NCBI GenBank assembly: GCA_023375785.1
Contig: SZWC01006734.1
Location: 69,170-131,036, forward strand
DNA from: Penium margaritaceum
Taxonomy: Eukaryota > Streptophyta > Zygnematophyceae > Desmidiales > Peniaceae
DNA length: 61,867 nt
Direction: 5' to 3'
Part shown: positions 12,658 to 21,879 of the stretch, piece after piece
Position numbering within the stretch: the stretch's first letter is position 1
How the letters are laid out: the number at the start of each line of letters is the position of its first letter
Position numbers and translations under genes: made by a program
Notes under the pieces: model-generated
Database searches by the model: none
What the model saw: the letters and a program-made list of their open reading frames with translations, nothing else
Told to the model about the DNA's origin: nothing

Positions 12658-12945
12658 ATGGCTTCCTCGCACCACTTTTCGCTGAAGGGGCGTTCGTTGC
12701 CCCCGCTCCAGATGTGGGTGGGTGTTGTCGAGGATACTAGCCACATGGACCTGTACGATGCGTGGATTGGGTGGGTTAACATCAAGCACATGTGGGACTC
12801 CAAAGGACTCGGCCCATGTCCAGCAGACCCATACACCATGTGCTGGCTGATGGGTGTGAAACCGCCGCATCCCCGTTTTGCATGGTGCCCGCCTCACTGG
12901 CAGCCGTGGGTCCATCCGGACCCACTCTGGTGTGCGAGAATGTAG
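12658..12945 (+). CDS. Small Trp/Pro-rich protein, copy 1 (unrecognised family)
   Basis: A 95-residue protein from the ATG at 12658. The open frame extends upstream to 12586, but the paralogue at 13079 aligns from this ATG (MA-S...GR..PPLQ-W-G). The middle contains DAW..W.NIK..WDSK, and the tail reads CPPHWQPWVHPDPLWCAR. Over the last 63 aligned residues it shares about two thirds identity with copy 2. In the 19-codon conserved tail nine codons differ by ten bases and none changes an amino acid, which indicates past purifying selection. There is no signal peptide or membrane segment and I recognise no family. It lies inside the inverted modules of the Mutator-like element, on the strand opposite the transposase, so it may be an accessory protein of the element or a captured gene. 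Confidence 0.65.
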   Translation: MASSHHFSLKGRSLPPLQMWVGVVEDTSHMDLYDAWIGWVNIKHMWDSKGLGPCPADPYTMCWLMGVKPPHPRFAWCPPHWQPWVHPDPLWCARM

Positions 12946-13078
12946 ACGGAAACTTCTGACAGGACAAGGGTGTTGTAGTCGCGTTTAATTCGTGAACCAC
13001 GGCTTCTTCTCAACTGTACAAGTCACCACTAGTGCTATCTTGACTTCTCCATGACTTGCATCGTTTTCGCTTGCAAAC

Positions 13079-13402
13079 ATGGCTCTTTCTGATCCGTTGA
13101 AGCCGCGAGGTCGTCCGATGCCGCCGCTCCAGTTGTGGGACGGAGGACCGGATGCTCCTCGATATGGTCCATGGGGCGAACTACTTCCTCCACGACCCCG
13201 CATGGACCAGTTTGATGCATGGGTCGCGTGGAACAACATCAAAAGCCGCTGGGACTCGAAGAATATGGGCCAACCTCCAAGTGATCCATTCGACATGTGC
13301 GGCATCATGGGTGTGAAGTGGCCACATTGCCGTCCTATCTGGTGCCCACCACACTGGCAGCCATGGGTACATCCGGATCCTTTATGGTGCGCCAGACTCT
13401 GA
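13079..13402 (+). CDS. Small Trp/Pro-rich protein, copy 2 (unrecognised family)
   Basis: A 107-residue paralogue of the protein at 12658, about 130 bp downstream on the same strand. The start aligns with copy 1. It has a Pro/Gly-rich insertion near residues 24-40, and the stop codon is in the same position plus or minus one residue. Shared residues include DAW, NIK, WDSK, MGVK and the tail ending LWCAR. The protein has about ten Trp residues and several Cys and His (MCGIMGVKWPHC near residue 78), so a small metal-binding or protein-binding fold is conceivable but not shown. Its 3' end is reused in the tandem units downstream. Whether it is expressed is unknown. Confidence 0.65.
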   Translation: MALSDPLKPRGRPMPPLQLWDGGPDAPRYGPWGELLPPRPRMDQFDAWVAWNNIKSRWDSKNMGQPPSDPFDMCGIMGVKWPHCRPIWCPPHWQPWVHPDPLWCARL

Positions 13403-14620
13403 CCGCAGACTGTGGTGTAGGATTGGGTACATGTGAAATTCTGACAACACGTTTTACATCCAAAGTACAGGGCATCGTGGTTATATTTTCATCCTTTTTA
13501 AATCTGACATGTCCGCTATGTTACACATGAATGCAATGTGCCCTCCATGGTGACATACACTAACAACTGGGTTATGAAGCACTTTCACTTTTGCAAGGCC
13601 TCGATTGCACCTGCGTGGAAAACGTACTAAAACTTGAGCACGTTAGGGTGTTGTACATCACAGTCTGAAGACATCTGCTGCACAAGGCAATGTATGGCTT
13701 CATTTCAATACCTTGGAGCACATGTGCATGTTTTCAAACGTGAAGGAGCTTCAGGGTTCCTATGTGGGGCCCACCCCACTGGCAGCCATGGGTGCATCCG
13801 GATCCTGTATGGTGTGCCTGACTCTGACCGCGGACTGTGGTGTAGGATTGGGTACATGCGAAATTTTGACAACACGTTTTATATCCATATTACCCGGTAT
13901 TCTTCTTATATTATGATACTGTTTAAATCTGACATGTCAGGTATCTTACACATGAATGCAATGTGCCCTCCATGGTGGCATACAGTAACAAGTGGGTTAT
14001 GCAGCACTTGTACATTTCGAACCTGGTGATTGCGCCTTGGTGGAAAACGTACTCCAATTTGTGCACGTAAGGGTGTTGTACATCACAGTATGAAGACATG
14101 TGCTGCACAAGGCAATGTATGGCTTCATTTCAATACCTTGGAGCACATGTGCATGTTTTCGAACGTGAAGGAGCTTCAGGATTCCTATGTGGGGCCCACC
14201 CCACTGGCAGCCATGGGTGCATCCGGATCTTGTATGGTGTGCCTGACTCTGACCGCGGACTGTGGTGTAGGATAGGGTACATGCGAAATTTTGACAACAC
14301 GTTTTATATCCATAGTACCCGGTTTTCTTCTTATATTATGATACTATTTAAATCTGACATGTCAGGTATCTTACACATAAATGCAATGTGCCCTCCATGG
14401 TGGCATACAGTATCAAGTGGGTTATGCAACACTTGTACATGTCGAACGTCGGCATTGCGCCTTGGTGGAAAACGTACTCTAACTTGTGCACGTAAGGGTG
14501 TTGTACATCATAGTATGAAGACATGTGCTGCACAAGGCAATGTATGGCTTCATTTCAATACTTTGGACCACACGTGCATGTTTTCCAACGTGAGGGGCAG
14601 TCTCACATGCAGATATCCAT
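13340..14620. repeat. Three tandem units of about 425 bp carrying the tail of the small ORF
   Basis: Units begin near 13340, 13775 and 14199. Each starts with the last codons of the Trp/Pro-rich ORF (ACTGGCAGCCATGGGT at 13353, then about 435 and 424 bp later). It continues through a 3' flank shared between units, such as ACTGTGGTGTAGGAT. Units 2 and 3 still read PPHWQPWVHPDP in frame and stop two codons early. The open frames over this block come from the repeat, not from separate genes. The last unit decays after about 14590. Confidence 0.85.
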
Positions 14621-14699
14621 GCCGTCCACCGTTGAATATGTGAATGAAGCAGACGTTCGGTTGACTTTTGCAACATCACTACATTCAACCACCCTTTGG

Positions 14700-15134
14700 T
14701 CACTGGAACGGACCTGGTTTGCCGTTCACAATCCACCGCTGGACTTGTGGGGGTAGTTTATGGATCCATCCAATAATGTCGCACATGGGGCACAAGAGCA
14801 CAGGCCTGGACGAAGCCTGTGCAGGAACCGGATGAATGACCGTCCCTTCTTCAAGTTTGTCTTCAGCATCGTAGAACACATCTTCGGGATTGAACTCTGA
14901 TAGAACATCCATGTCAAATGGTTGTGGGCACGTGCTGTAGTACAGATGGAGCTGTAGACGCCTCCATTTCGTGTCCAACTTTGACAGCAAGTAACAAGTA
15001 CTGGCTCCACAAAGAAAAGAAGTCACAAGAGGTACTGCTCCCGGGAATACCGTGCAGTCCATGTTGAAAGAAGGACAATGTCCGAGAGATATACAAATGA
15101 CTGTCATCTCGCTTTTGTACATTGCGGACGTCAT
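14700..15134 (-). CDS. Hypothetical 144-codon ORF
   Basis: Opposite strand to the small Trp/Pro-rich genes, same strand as the transposase and just beyond its 3' end. The C-terminal half has a protein-like composition: MDVLSEFNPEDVFYDAEDK, then a CPMCDIIGW segment. The first half is less convincing. No family is recognised. It could be a third ORF of the Mutator-like element, an exon, or a chance frame. Confidence 0.25.
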   Translation of the reverse strand: MTSAMYKSEMTVICISLGHCPSFNMDCTVFPGAVPLVTSFLCGASTCYLLSKLDTKWRRLQLHLYYSTCPQPFDMDVLSEFNPEDVFYDAEDKLEEGTVIHPVPAQASSRPVLLCPMCDIIGWIHKLPPQVQRWIVNGKPGPFQ

Positions 15135-15572
15135 TGTCCAGTGTATGTGAAAGTAGTATTAATCAACTGTGTTCATTATTACGTAATGCAAAACCTGTAC
15201 ATTGAGGATGGATGTTCAAACCCAATTTTCGTCAATCACACTTTTTAAACGGCCAGTAGGACTACATGGATTGGGGATGGATGTTGAAGCACGTTGTGAA
15301 AGCACTAGCCTAAACATGACAGAGACAACTGACACAAGCACAAAACATTGTTCAACTCAGACTTAGGCAGGCCACCAGCCAAGCTGAGCAGTGTGTCAGC
15401 CAAGACTTGGTCAAACTTGTTCTTCCTTCCACGCTTCGTCTGAGTTCATGGCATGCTTCCCTGCACCCCTGCACAGAGACATGGAATTGTAGTTATGAAA
15501 TGCTTGTCCGTGTATGCATGATTTGCAGACTTGCACAACACAATGCAGAGAACACTAGTTCAATGTCTCACC

Positions 15573-18500
15573 TTAGATTCCTAGAGCATCCATTCCTCTT
15601 CTGTGGTCGTTCCGGACGTCTTGCGCAGCTTCATCATCAGCCTCGTTTTCATCCCCCTCTTCTCCTGCGTCTTCCTCTTCATGTTCCTCCATTCCGCCAT
15701 GCTCCTCCATGAACCTGGCACTTTCAGCGTCGTGCTGTTCCTGTGTCAGCAGTCCGGTCTCAGGCTCCGCCGCATACCCCAGGGAGTCCTCACAGCAACT
15801 GTCGGACACGTTGTCGTCGAAGTCATCTGCGGCTGCCTCACCAACCTTGTCGTCCGTCGACGACCCCCTGGGTTCACCCTCCGGGTCGTAGTCGGACGCG
15901 TCACTGTCGTCCGTAGCTGCCCCTTCCTTGCGCCCTGCCCCTCCCTCTCTCGCAGCACGAACAGCTGCAGTCCCTGCTGCTGCCTCTGTCTCTGCACGTA
16001 GTGCAGCTGCCACTTTGTCAGGCCGTGGTGCAGGTGGGTTTGGACAGCTCTTTTTCGTGTGCCCCTTGCGGCCACACCTCGGGCAGATGAAGTTGCGTTT
16101 CCGCAGCGGCGCACGCTCCATGCGAACGCTCCTCGGACGACCGCGCCCACGCCGCGGACCTGGCTGGCCCCAACCAGGCGGCAATGGTTGGTTCAGTCCG
16201 GCTGGACTCAGTGTGGGCATAGGGTTTTCGTATGTCAGGCTCCAATACCGCACTGACTGGCCGCGGCTGACGTGCGCAGTCGGGTCCACACCCACCTCCA
16301 TCATGAGCGCACAAGCATGCTGGCATGGCTGGCCGAACTCCCGCCACCGACGACAGTCACAGGTTCCCATGGCCAGGTTCACGTGCCGGCGCACATCAGT
16401 GGGGCCATGAACCATTGCCGCCGACGGCCCCTCCATGACGACATCGTAGTCACGTGCAATAGCGGAGCTGTGAAGCAGGCGTTTTGCGGGAGCCGGGGCT
16501 AGAAGCTCACTGCACTTAGCTATCTGCTCTCGACACTGCGCCATGATTCCCTGCACAAAGTAGTAGACCTGCAGGAAGCAGTAGAACGGGAACAGCTTGC
16601 GCAGGCTCTTCAGACGAGAGTTCAGCGACTCTGACGCATTGCTGGTAATGTGCCCCCCGCGAGGCACGGGGCACATGTATGACGTCCATTTCTGCAGTGG
16701 TATGCCACCGGTTCTCTCCCGGGCTGGGATGAGGTAGTCCGCAGCTCTTTCGCTCACTGCCCGCAGATGCCGTGCAGCCCGGTGAAACTGCTCATGTGTC
16801 AGTGCCTGTGTGCACTTGTATGCCCAGTATGCCGCCTTCTTGCCGTACCTCTCCTGAACGTTTCTGCGGAGGTGCCATGCACAGTACATGTGTGTTGCGC
16901 CCGGCAAATGTCTTGCAACTGCTTTCACCAGTCCAGCTTCACGGTCCGACACAATGACTGTGCCTGCAGTAGATGCAGAGGGGTAAGCTCGAGCCAGCTG
17001 CTCGCAAAACCACAGCCATGTCTCTTCAGTCTCACTGGAGACCAGAGCCCATGCCATCGGGCATGCGTGGTCGTTTGCATAAAAAAACTGCGCGACCAAC
17101 ATGACCTGCTTGTGCCCATTCTTCAAAAACGTTCCATCCATTGTCATGATTCTCCTGCTGTACTCCCAGCCAAGTCGGGTGGCGCTAGGGGCCACAAACG
17201 CCCACTTGAACTTGTTATGTGTGTCCTGCTCCGCCACAGCATGCGTTGCTGGGTCAACACGTTTGAGCTGCATGGACACATAACCACGGTGTCACAACTA
17301 TGAACTGGAAAATGAGAACAAAGATGACAGTCAATGTGACGTACCATGCCACGAACGTGGCGGGACGTACCTCCTGACACAAGGCTGGAAACATGGCCCA
17401 GGACTTCGCCTTCGTGTGACCCATGTGGTATGCCTGGGCCATTGTTCGTGCACGATACAGAGTACTGTTGGCGACTTCAATGCCCGATGCTTCCTTGATG
17501 ATGGCCCTGAGCGTGGCAGGAGGCGTTGTCGGATCCCTCGCCATTTGCTGCGAGATGTGCTGGGCAATCCAACGTGTGGTACGGGCGGGGCTCCCGCGGC
17601 CAATAGTCGGGGTGCAACAGTGGCCCTCTGACACGTAGGACAGCTTTACCGCCCCGAACTTGGAAGACACCACTGCGCGTACTTGCCACGCGCAACCACG
17701 TCTCACGGCCTCCACGCAGCGCACGTCGATCCGTGCGGGCTCGCTCTGCACCCACTGAAGCCCAAAGCGGTTCGCCACCGCGTAGTCTTCGATGGCCGCT
17801 CTACAGGCCGCCATGTTGCGAAACTTCTTGCCCTCCACCAGGTCGTCACCATCTGCTTTCCGTTTCTTCGTCGTAGACTCGGGCGAGCTCTCGGACGTGG
17901 CTGCAATAGGAGACGATAGCGAGAACGAAAAACAAAGTCGTCAGTCGGGAGTGGGCCGGAAGCTGTCCAACAAGAAGATGAGAAAGCGATGTTATGCAAT
18001 GACTGGGTACGCAAAGACAAGTATGTGCCCTACACAAGGGCCACAGCAGGCGTAGAAAACATAAGGACATTGAAGCAAGTAAAACCCAGGACACACACAT
18101 TACCAGTGGATGCACTAGGACAAATGACACGGTGCCTTGCCCACGATTGGGTGTATGGAGGAGCCTCGGTCTGCTCCGGGGAGCGTGGCTCCATTCGAAA
18201 CAACCGCATGCTCTCGGCGGCCTCTTTGTCGAAACTTCTTTCCCATTCCTCAAAATCACGGTCTCTGTTAAGCCAGAAGAAGGCTTCTTTCTCGGCACCT
18301 GATTCAAGGAGGTTCACGTGGTGTGCCGTGAACTGCGCCTGCGCAGGAGGAGGCGCTGGCGGAAGACTATGCTCCACAGGGCGATAGGCGCGTTGCTGAG
18401 GTGGTCGTGTGGCGAGCCGTACCGCAGGTCGTCCCGCAGGTAGTGCAGTGGGTGCTGCACCGGGTCGGGCCAGAAATCGCGCAGCGGGTGGTGCAGCGGG

Positions 18501-19108
18501 TGGTGCAGCGGGACGTGCAGCGGGACGTGCAGCGGGTGGTACAGCGGGTGGTGCAGCGGGTGGTGCAGCGGGTGGTGCAGCGGGTACAGCAGCGGGTAGA
18601 GAAGCGGGTACAGCAGCGGGTGCTGCAGCGGTAGAGGCAGCGCGTGGTGCTGCAGATGGTGCCGCAGGTCGTGCAGCTCGTGGTGGCGCAGGACGTGCAG
18701 CATGACGTGCAGCAGCCGTCGGCTCGGCGGGAAGTGCAACCGGCGGGGCCCCACCGACGGCTGAGGGGCACCATCCCGCAGCCGTCGATGGGTTCGGCCC
18801 TTGAAGGTTACGCCGCCTTGGGTCTGAAGAACCGGACAGAGTTGTGGCGGCTGTTGCTGGAGAGGCCACATAACGGGGAGGTACCTGCCGTGGCACGCGA
18901 AACTTAGCCGCCACGGGCAAGCCCCCCTGGCCGGTGGAGACCGCCCGTCCTCGTGTCAGAGGGCCGCGAGCACAGCAGTCGTAAGACGCAATGCCTCGGC
19001 ACATGAGACCGGTTTTCGACGGGGCGATTGTGTGGGATCTGCACGGACCGGACTGGTGGAGGCAGGAGCCTCCGCCCTCCGGGCACTGGCCTGGGTCTGG
19101 GGCGCCAT
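15573..19108 (-). CDS. Mutator-like (MULE) transposase, three exons
   Basis: The transposase would cut and insert Mutator-family DNA in the nucleus. Exon 3 (17267-15573) carries the MULE catalytic core. Numbered from the ATG at 17279, candidate acidic residues are D48 in MDGTFLK, D112 in SDREAGL and E217 in NASESLN, with CAWH at 133-136. A SWIM zinc finger follows (C307, C309, C319, H321), then a CCHC knuckle (C399, C402, H407, C412) and an acidic tail. Exon 2 (17900-17371) encodes the MuDR-type N-terminal DNA-binding domain preceded by a basic KKRK. Exon 1 (from about 18104 upward) is Ala/Pro-rich with a charged block (EKEAFFWLNRDRDFEEWERS). Both introns join in phase. The best ATG (19108) is in a different frame from the rest of exon 1, so a frameshift or missed splice exists near 18.95-19.0 kb. 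Exons 2 and 3 have no internal stops. Confidence 0.85.
17268..17370 (-). other. Intron 2 of the transposase gene (103 bp)
   Basis: Donor GTACGT follows codon GAG and acceptor ATGCAG precedes codon CTC, giving a phase-0 join. Reading through the intron instead gives out-of-family sequence and a stop. Confidence 0.75.
17901..18103 (-). other. Intron 1 of the transposase gene (203 bp)
   Basis: Donor GTAATG and acceptor TATTGCAG. The join is phase 1 and links the charged block of exon 1 to the Ser-rich, KKRK-containing start of exon 2. Both flanking frames otherwise end in stops. Confidence 0.65.
18470..18650. repeat. 12-bp minisatellite inside transposase exon 1
   Basis: Repeated GGGTGGTGCAGC units and variants. 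On the coding minus strand they translate as Ala-Ala-Pro-Pro repeats. The unit length is a multiple of three, so changes in copy number keep the frame. Confidence 0.8.
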
Positions 19109-19830
19109 GGCGCAAAGAATGGGCACATTGGCATTTTTTCAATGCAATATATTCCTGATGTACCCTGCACATGAACTCACCTCGCTTGATGAGGAGAGAG
19201 AGCGCCATGTTGTCGCTTCACCGCCAACACACGAAACCCTCGCATAGCCGCACCTCGGCGCTGCACAGGCCGAAATGACAAACACTGGGGGGGGGGTGTC
19301 GCTAACCCCCCGTCCATGCTCACGCTCACTCTGAGTTGTGCCAACGCATGTGAAGGACCATCCGCATGCCAGCATACATGCACAGGTTTTGCAACCAAGC
19401 CGCGTGCACACCACACGTGCGACAAGGGTCAGAGGTAACTGGTGCGCCTCCATTTGCGCACATGCAGGTTCGGCAGCCAGGCTGGCATCCGAGGCATGCA
19501 GGACGTGTTTCCTCCGCCTCGTTGTTTACGAGTGTACGCAACGTCAGCATGGCAAAGGAGAACCAACGTAGAAGGCAGCAGACGACCTCTAATGTTATGG
19601 AAAATGAAGTAGCCCTTACTACACGACCTGGATGCACACCGAACCAACTTCATGTCAATATATGTAGACACATTTACAGTCGCATTCAAGTGCATGCAGC
19701 GTCTCGTTGTACGGAGTGCGGAAATAAAAGGCAAAAATCGAGTTCATTGGAAAAAAAGTAACATCGTGCCCACAAAGCAACGCATATAACGCAGATGCCG
19801 GTACTCCTTGATAAGCGAAAGTACCACGGG
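19109..19830. other. Upstream region of the transposase gene, no other gene
   Basis: Presumed promoter side of the minus-strand transposase. Only a G run near 19287 and short frames on both strands are present. Confidence 0.4.
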
Positions 19831-19831
19831 T

Positions 19832-19935
19832 GGTTGGTTGCTTTCCTGTAAAGCGACGGGTGGCTGGTTGCTTTTCTTCCGAGCGACGGGCGGATCGTTA
19901 CTTTTGTTCCGAACGACGGGCGGATGAGAGTCACA
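19832..19935. repeat. Tandem array of GACGGGCGG units, first block
   Basis: Three to four units of about 31 bp of the form GGTTGCTTTTCTTCCGAGC then GACGGGCGGAT. A diverged direct copy of the block lies at about 20470-20610, both followed by GAGAGTCACACTT. Confidence 0.75.
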
Positions 19936-20107
19936 CTTCGTCTTTTATGGGTATCTGGGCTATTTCACCCATAAAACATTTATTCTACATAATTTTCTAT
20001 GACTTTTGTCAATGTGCAAGTACATACACAAACCTTTATTCCTGGTCTTATTCTTTGGGGCCAAATAGCTCGCGTACCCATAAAACGCAAATGACTCTCA
20101 TCCGCCC
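19918..20107. mobile_element. Short inverted-repeat (MITE-like) element
   Basis: About 46 bp starting GGGCGGATGAGAGTCA and running through a TTTTATGGGTA core is repeated in inverse at about 20068-20107 (TACCCATAAAACGCA, then ATGACTCTCATCCGCCC). There is no coding capacity. Further half-copies of the arm occur near 20600 and 21834, so the motif is mobile or recombinogenic. Confidence 0.55.
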
Positions 20108-20137
20108 AGAACCGGCAAAAAAATGGTTAGAGTCACA

Positions 20138-20290
20138 TATACCCATTTTCAGAACTATACAGCTGATTTACCATTGTCACGCAAAAAACAATGCATATGA
20201 CAATGTCACACAAAAAATAACGCATACGACAATGTCACGCGAAAAATAACACATGACAATGCCGTACATAAAATAACGCATATGCCAACC
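20138..20290. repeat. Third copy of the terminal module with a tandem array of about 30 bp
   Basis: It starts GTCACATATACCCATTTTC, as at 11996, then has four to five units of the form CACGCAAAAAATAACGCATA with ACAATGT linkers. The unit core resembles the array in the arms of the fold-back element at 43-1578. Confidence 0.65.
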
Positions 20291-20469
20291 TTACGCCGAA
20301 AACACCTTAGGAACCCAGAAACGCTAAAGATGTCATGTTCCCGCCACATGCCATGTCGCATTGATGCATGACGTGATTTCTTTCATTCACTATGTCTCGA
20401 ATGGATGCACCATTGCACTTTTTTCCATGTCAGGTCCAAAAAACATGTTGTTATCCAACATGAAGGAAG

Positions 20470-20640
20470 GGGTGGGCGGCTGGTTGGTTTTGTTGCGGAG
20501 GCTGGGCGGATGAATGCTTTTGTAATGCATGGTGAGCGGATGGTTGCTTTTCTTCCGAACCACGGACGGATCATTTCTTTTCTTCCGAACGACAGGCGGG
20601 TGAGAGTCACACTTTGCGTTTTATGGGTACGTGACCTATT
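20470..20640. repeat. Tandem array of GACGGGCGG units, second block
   Basis: Diverged direct copy of the block at 19832-19935, again ending in GAGAGTCACACTTTGCG and TTTTATGGGTA. Confidence 0.7.
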
Positions 20641-21115
20641 TTCCCCTCCCCCAAAAAACCTGAAAAGCCCGGTTGAAAATCATGCTTGCTCGTAGCATGC
20701 ATCTATGGGCGAGCAAGAAAAAAAGTACACGGGGACATCGCTCCCACACGAGAATGGCGAGGGGGCAATGGCTCCTTTGTTTTTTCTTTTTTTTTTTGAC
20801 ACACAAGTGCCCCAGTTCGATTTAGGGTTTTGTATGTTTGGCGCGGTTGGAGCCCGCACCAAACAAACCCCTAAATCATCGCTCCCCTGTGATTGAGCGA
20901 AAATGCTCTTCTTTCATTTTCAACATTTTCTTGGTACACGCAAACCTATTATTTCAACGCCCAAACCTCAATCAAAACCTATCCTGAATTACATCAGAGG
21001 TTTTAGGGTTTTTGTACTATGCCAGCTCCTACTGGGCCCCACTGTAGCGGTGTCCAACAGGTTCCATTTCAATGCACGAGGAGTCTCGAACTCCCCTCAA
21101 ACGTTGGAAAAACCT

Positions 21116-21169
21116 CCCCCTGCTAGTATCACAAACCCTTCAACAAAAGGGTTTGTGATACTAGCGGGG
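21116..21169. repeat. Near-perfect 24-bp hairpin with a 6-nt loop
   Basis: Arms 21116-21139 and 21146-21169 pair over 24 positions. The single non-Watson-Crick position would be a G-U wobble in RNA. The loop is CAACAA. It lies in the spacer of the second fold-back element. Confidence 0.9.
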
Positions 21170-21257
21170 GACGTCGCATGCTATGGAACATCGATGCATA
21201 GCACGCGGCCTCGCCATGCCTTTTTGCAGTTTTTCTTTGCTACTAGCATGGCGGTAG

Positions 21258-21337
21258 TGGCAACCAATGGGTAGCTAGTTCTTTTTTCGCTCAACGACGG
21301 GGAGATGAGCTTTTTAGTTCCGGAAACTGGGTATGTG
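21258..21337. repeat. Terminal module, right (inverted) copy
   Basis: Inverse of 11996-12135: the reverse strand reads GGTCACACATACCCAGTTTC, then a GAACT...AGCTCAT core and the CCCGTCG, GAGCGAAAAA and CTAGCTACCCA segments. It pairs with the left module about 9.3 kb away. Confidence 0.55.
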
Positions 21338-21403
21338 TGACCAATGCGTTGAAATGGAGCCTGCTGTGCCCCGCTACTACGGGGTACAACAAGAGCCCGT
21401 GCC

Positions 21404-21430
21404 TATATAAAACCCTAAACCCCCTAATGT
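21404..21430 (+). promoter_or_regulatory. TATA-like box followed by a telobox-like motif
   Basis: TATATAAAACCCTAAACCCC places a TATA-like stretch directly before AAACCCTAA, a motif common upstream of plant growth and translation genes. The site is within the right arm of a fold-back element and no gene follows, so function is doubtful. Confidence 0.25.
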
Positions 21431-21879
21431 AGTTCGGGGTTGGGTTTAATCGAGGTTTGGGCATGGAACAAATGGGGTCGCATGTAGAAAGAAAGAGGTT
21501 GAAAACTAAAGAAGGGAGTTTTCACTTGATCGCAAGGAAGCGATAACCCCTTTGTGTTTTATTCTCTGCACGCAAACCCCGAGTTTGATTTTGGGTTTAT
21601 GTTTGGCATGGGCTCCGCTCGCGCCAAATATACAGAACCTTAAACCGGACTAGGGGGGTTGCATGTCAGAAAAAAAAAAAAAACAAAGCAAAGGGGTCAT
21701 CGCTCCCTCACAATTCTCGTGTGGGAGTGATTTCCCCATGCACGTTTTTCCTTGCTCGCCTGTCGATGCATGCCGCGAGCAAGCATGATTTATGACTGGG
21801 CTTTTCAGGGTTTTTTTGGCCAATGTTAGGCAGATGAGAGTCACACATTGCATTTTATGCATATGCATGATAATTGACC

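Larger units (their letters stand above)
20645..21815. mobile_element. Second fold-back element, about 1.2 kb
   Basis: The left arm (about 20645-21085, starting AAAAAACCTGAAAAGCCC) is matched in inverse by a right arm (about 21340-21815, ending GGGCTTTTCAGGGTTTTTTT). Similarity continues along 430-470 bp, including the GGCGAGCAAG region and the TTTAGGGTTTTGTA region. The spacer of about 250 bp holds a 24-bp hairpin and the inverted copy of the terminal module. No ORF has a recognisable domain and no clear target duplication was found. Confidence 0.75.

Noticed and set aside
13634..14643. ORFs of 131 and 181 codons across the tandem units
   Set aside because: They are shifted readings of the 425-bp repeat; only the PPHWQPWVHPDP frame matches the upstream genes.
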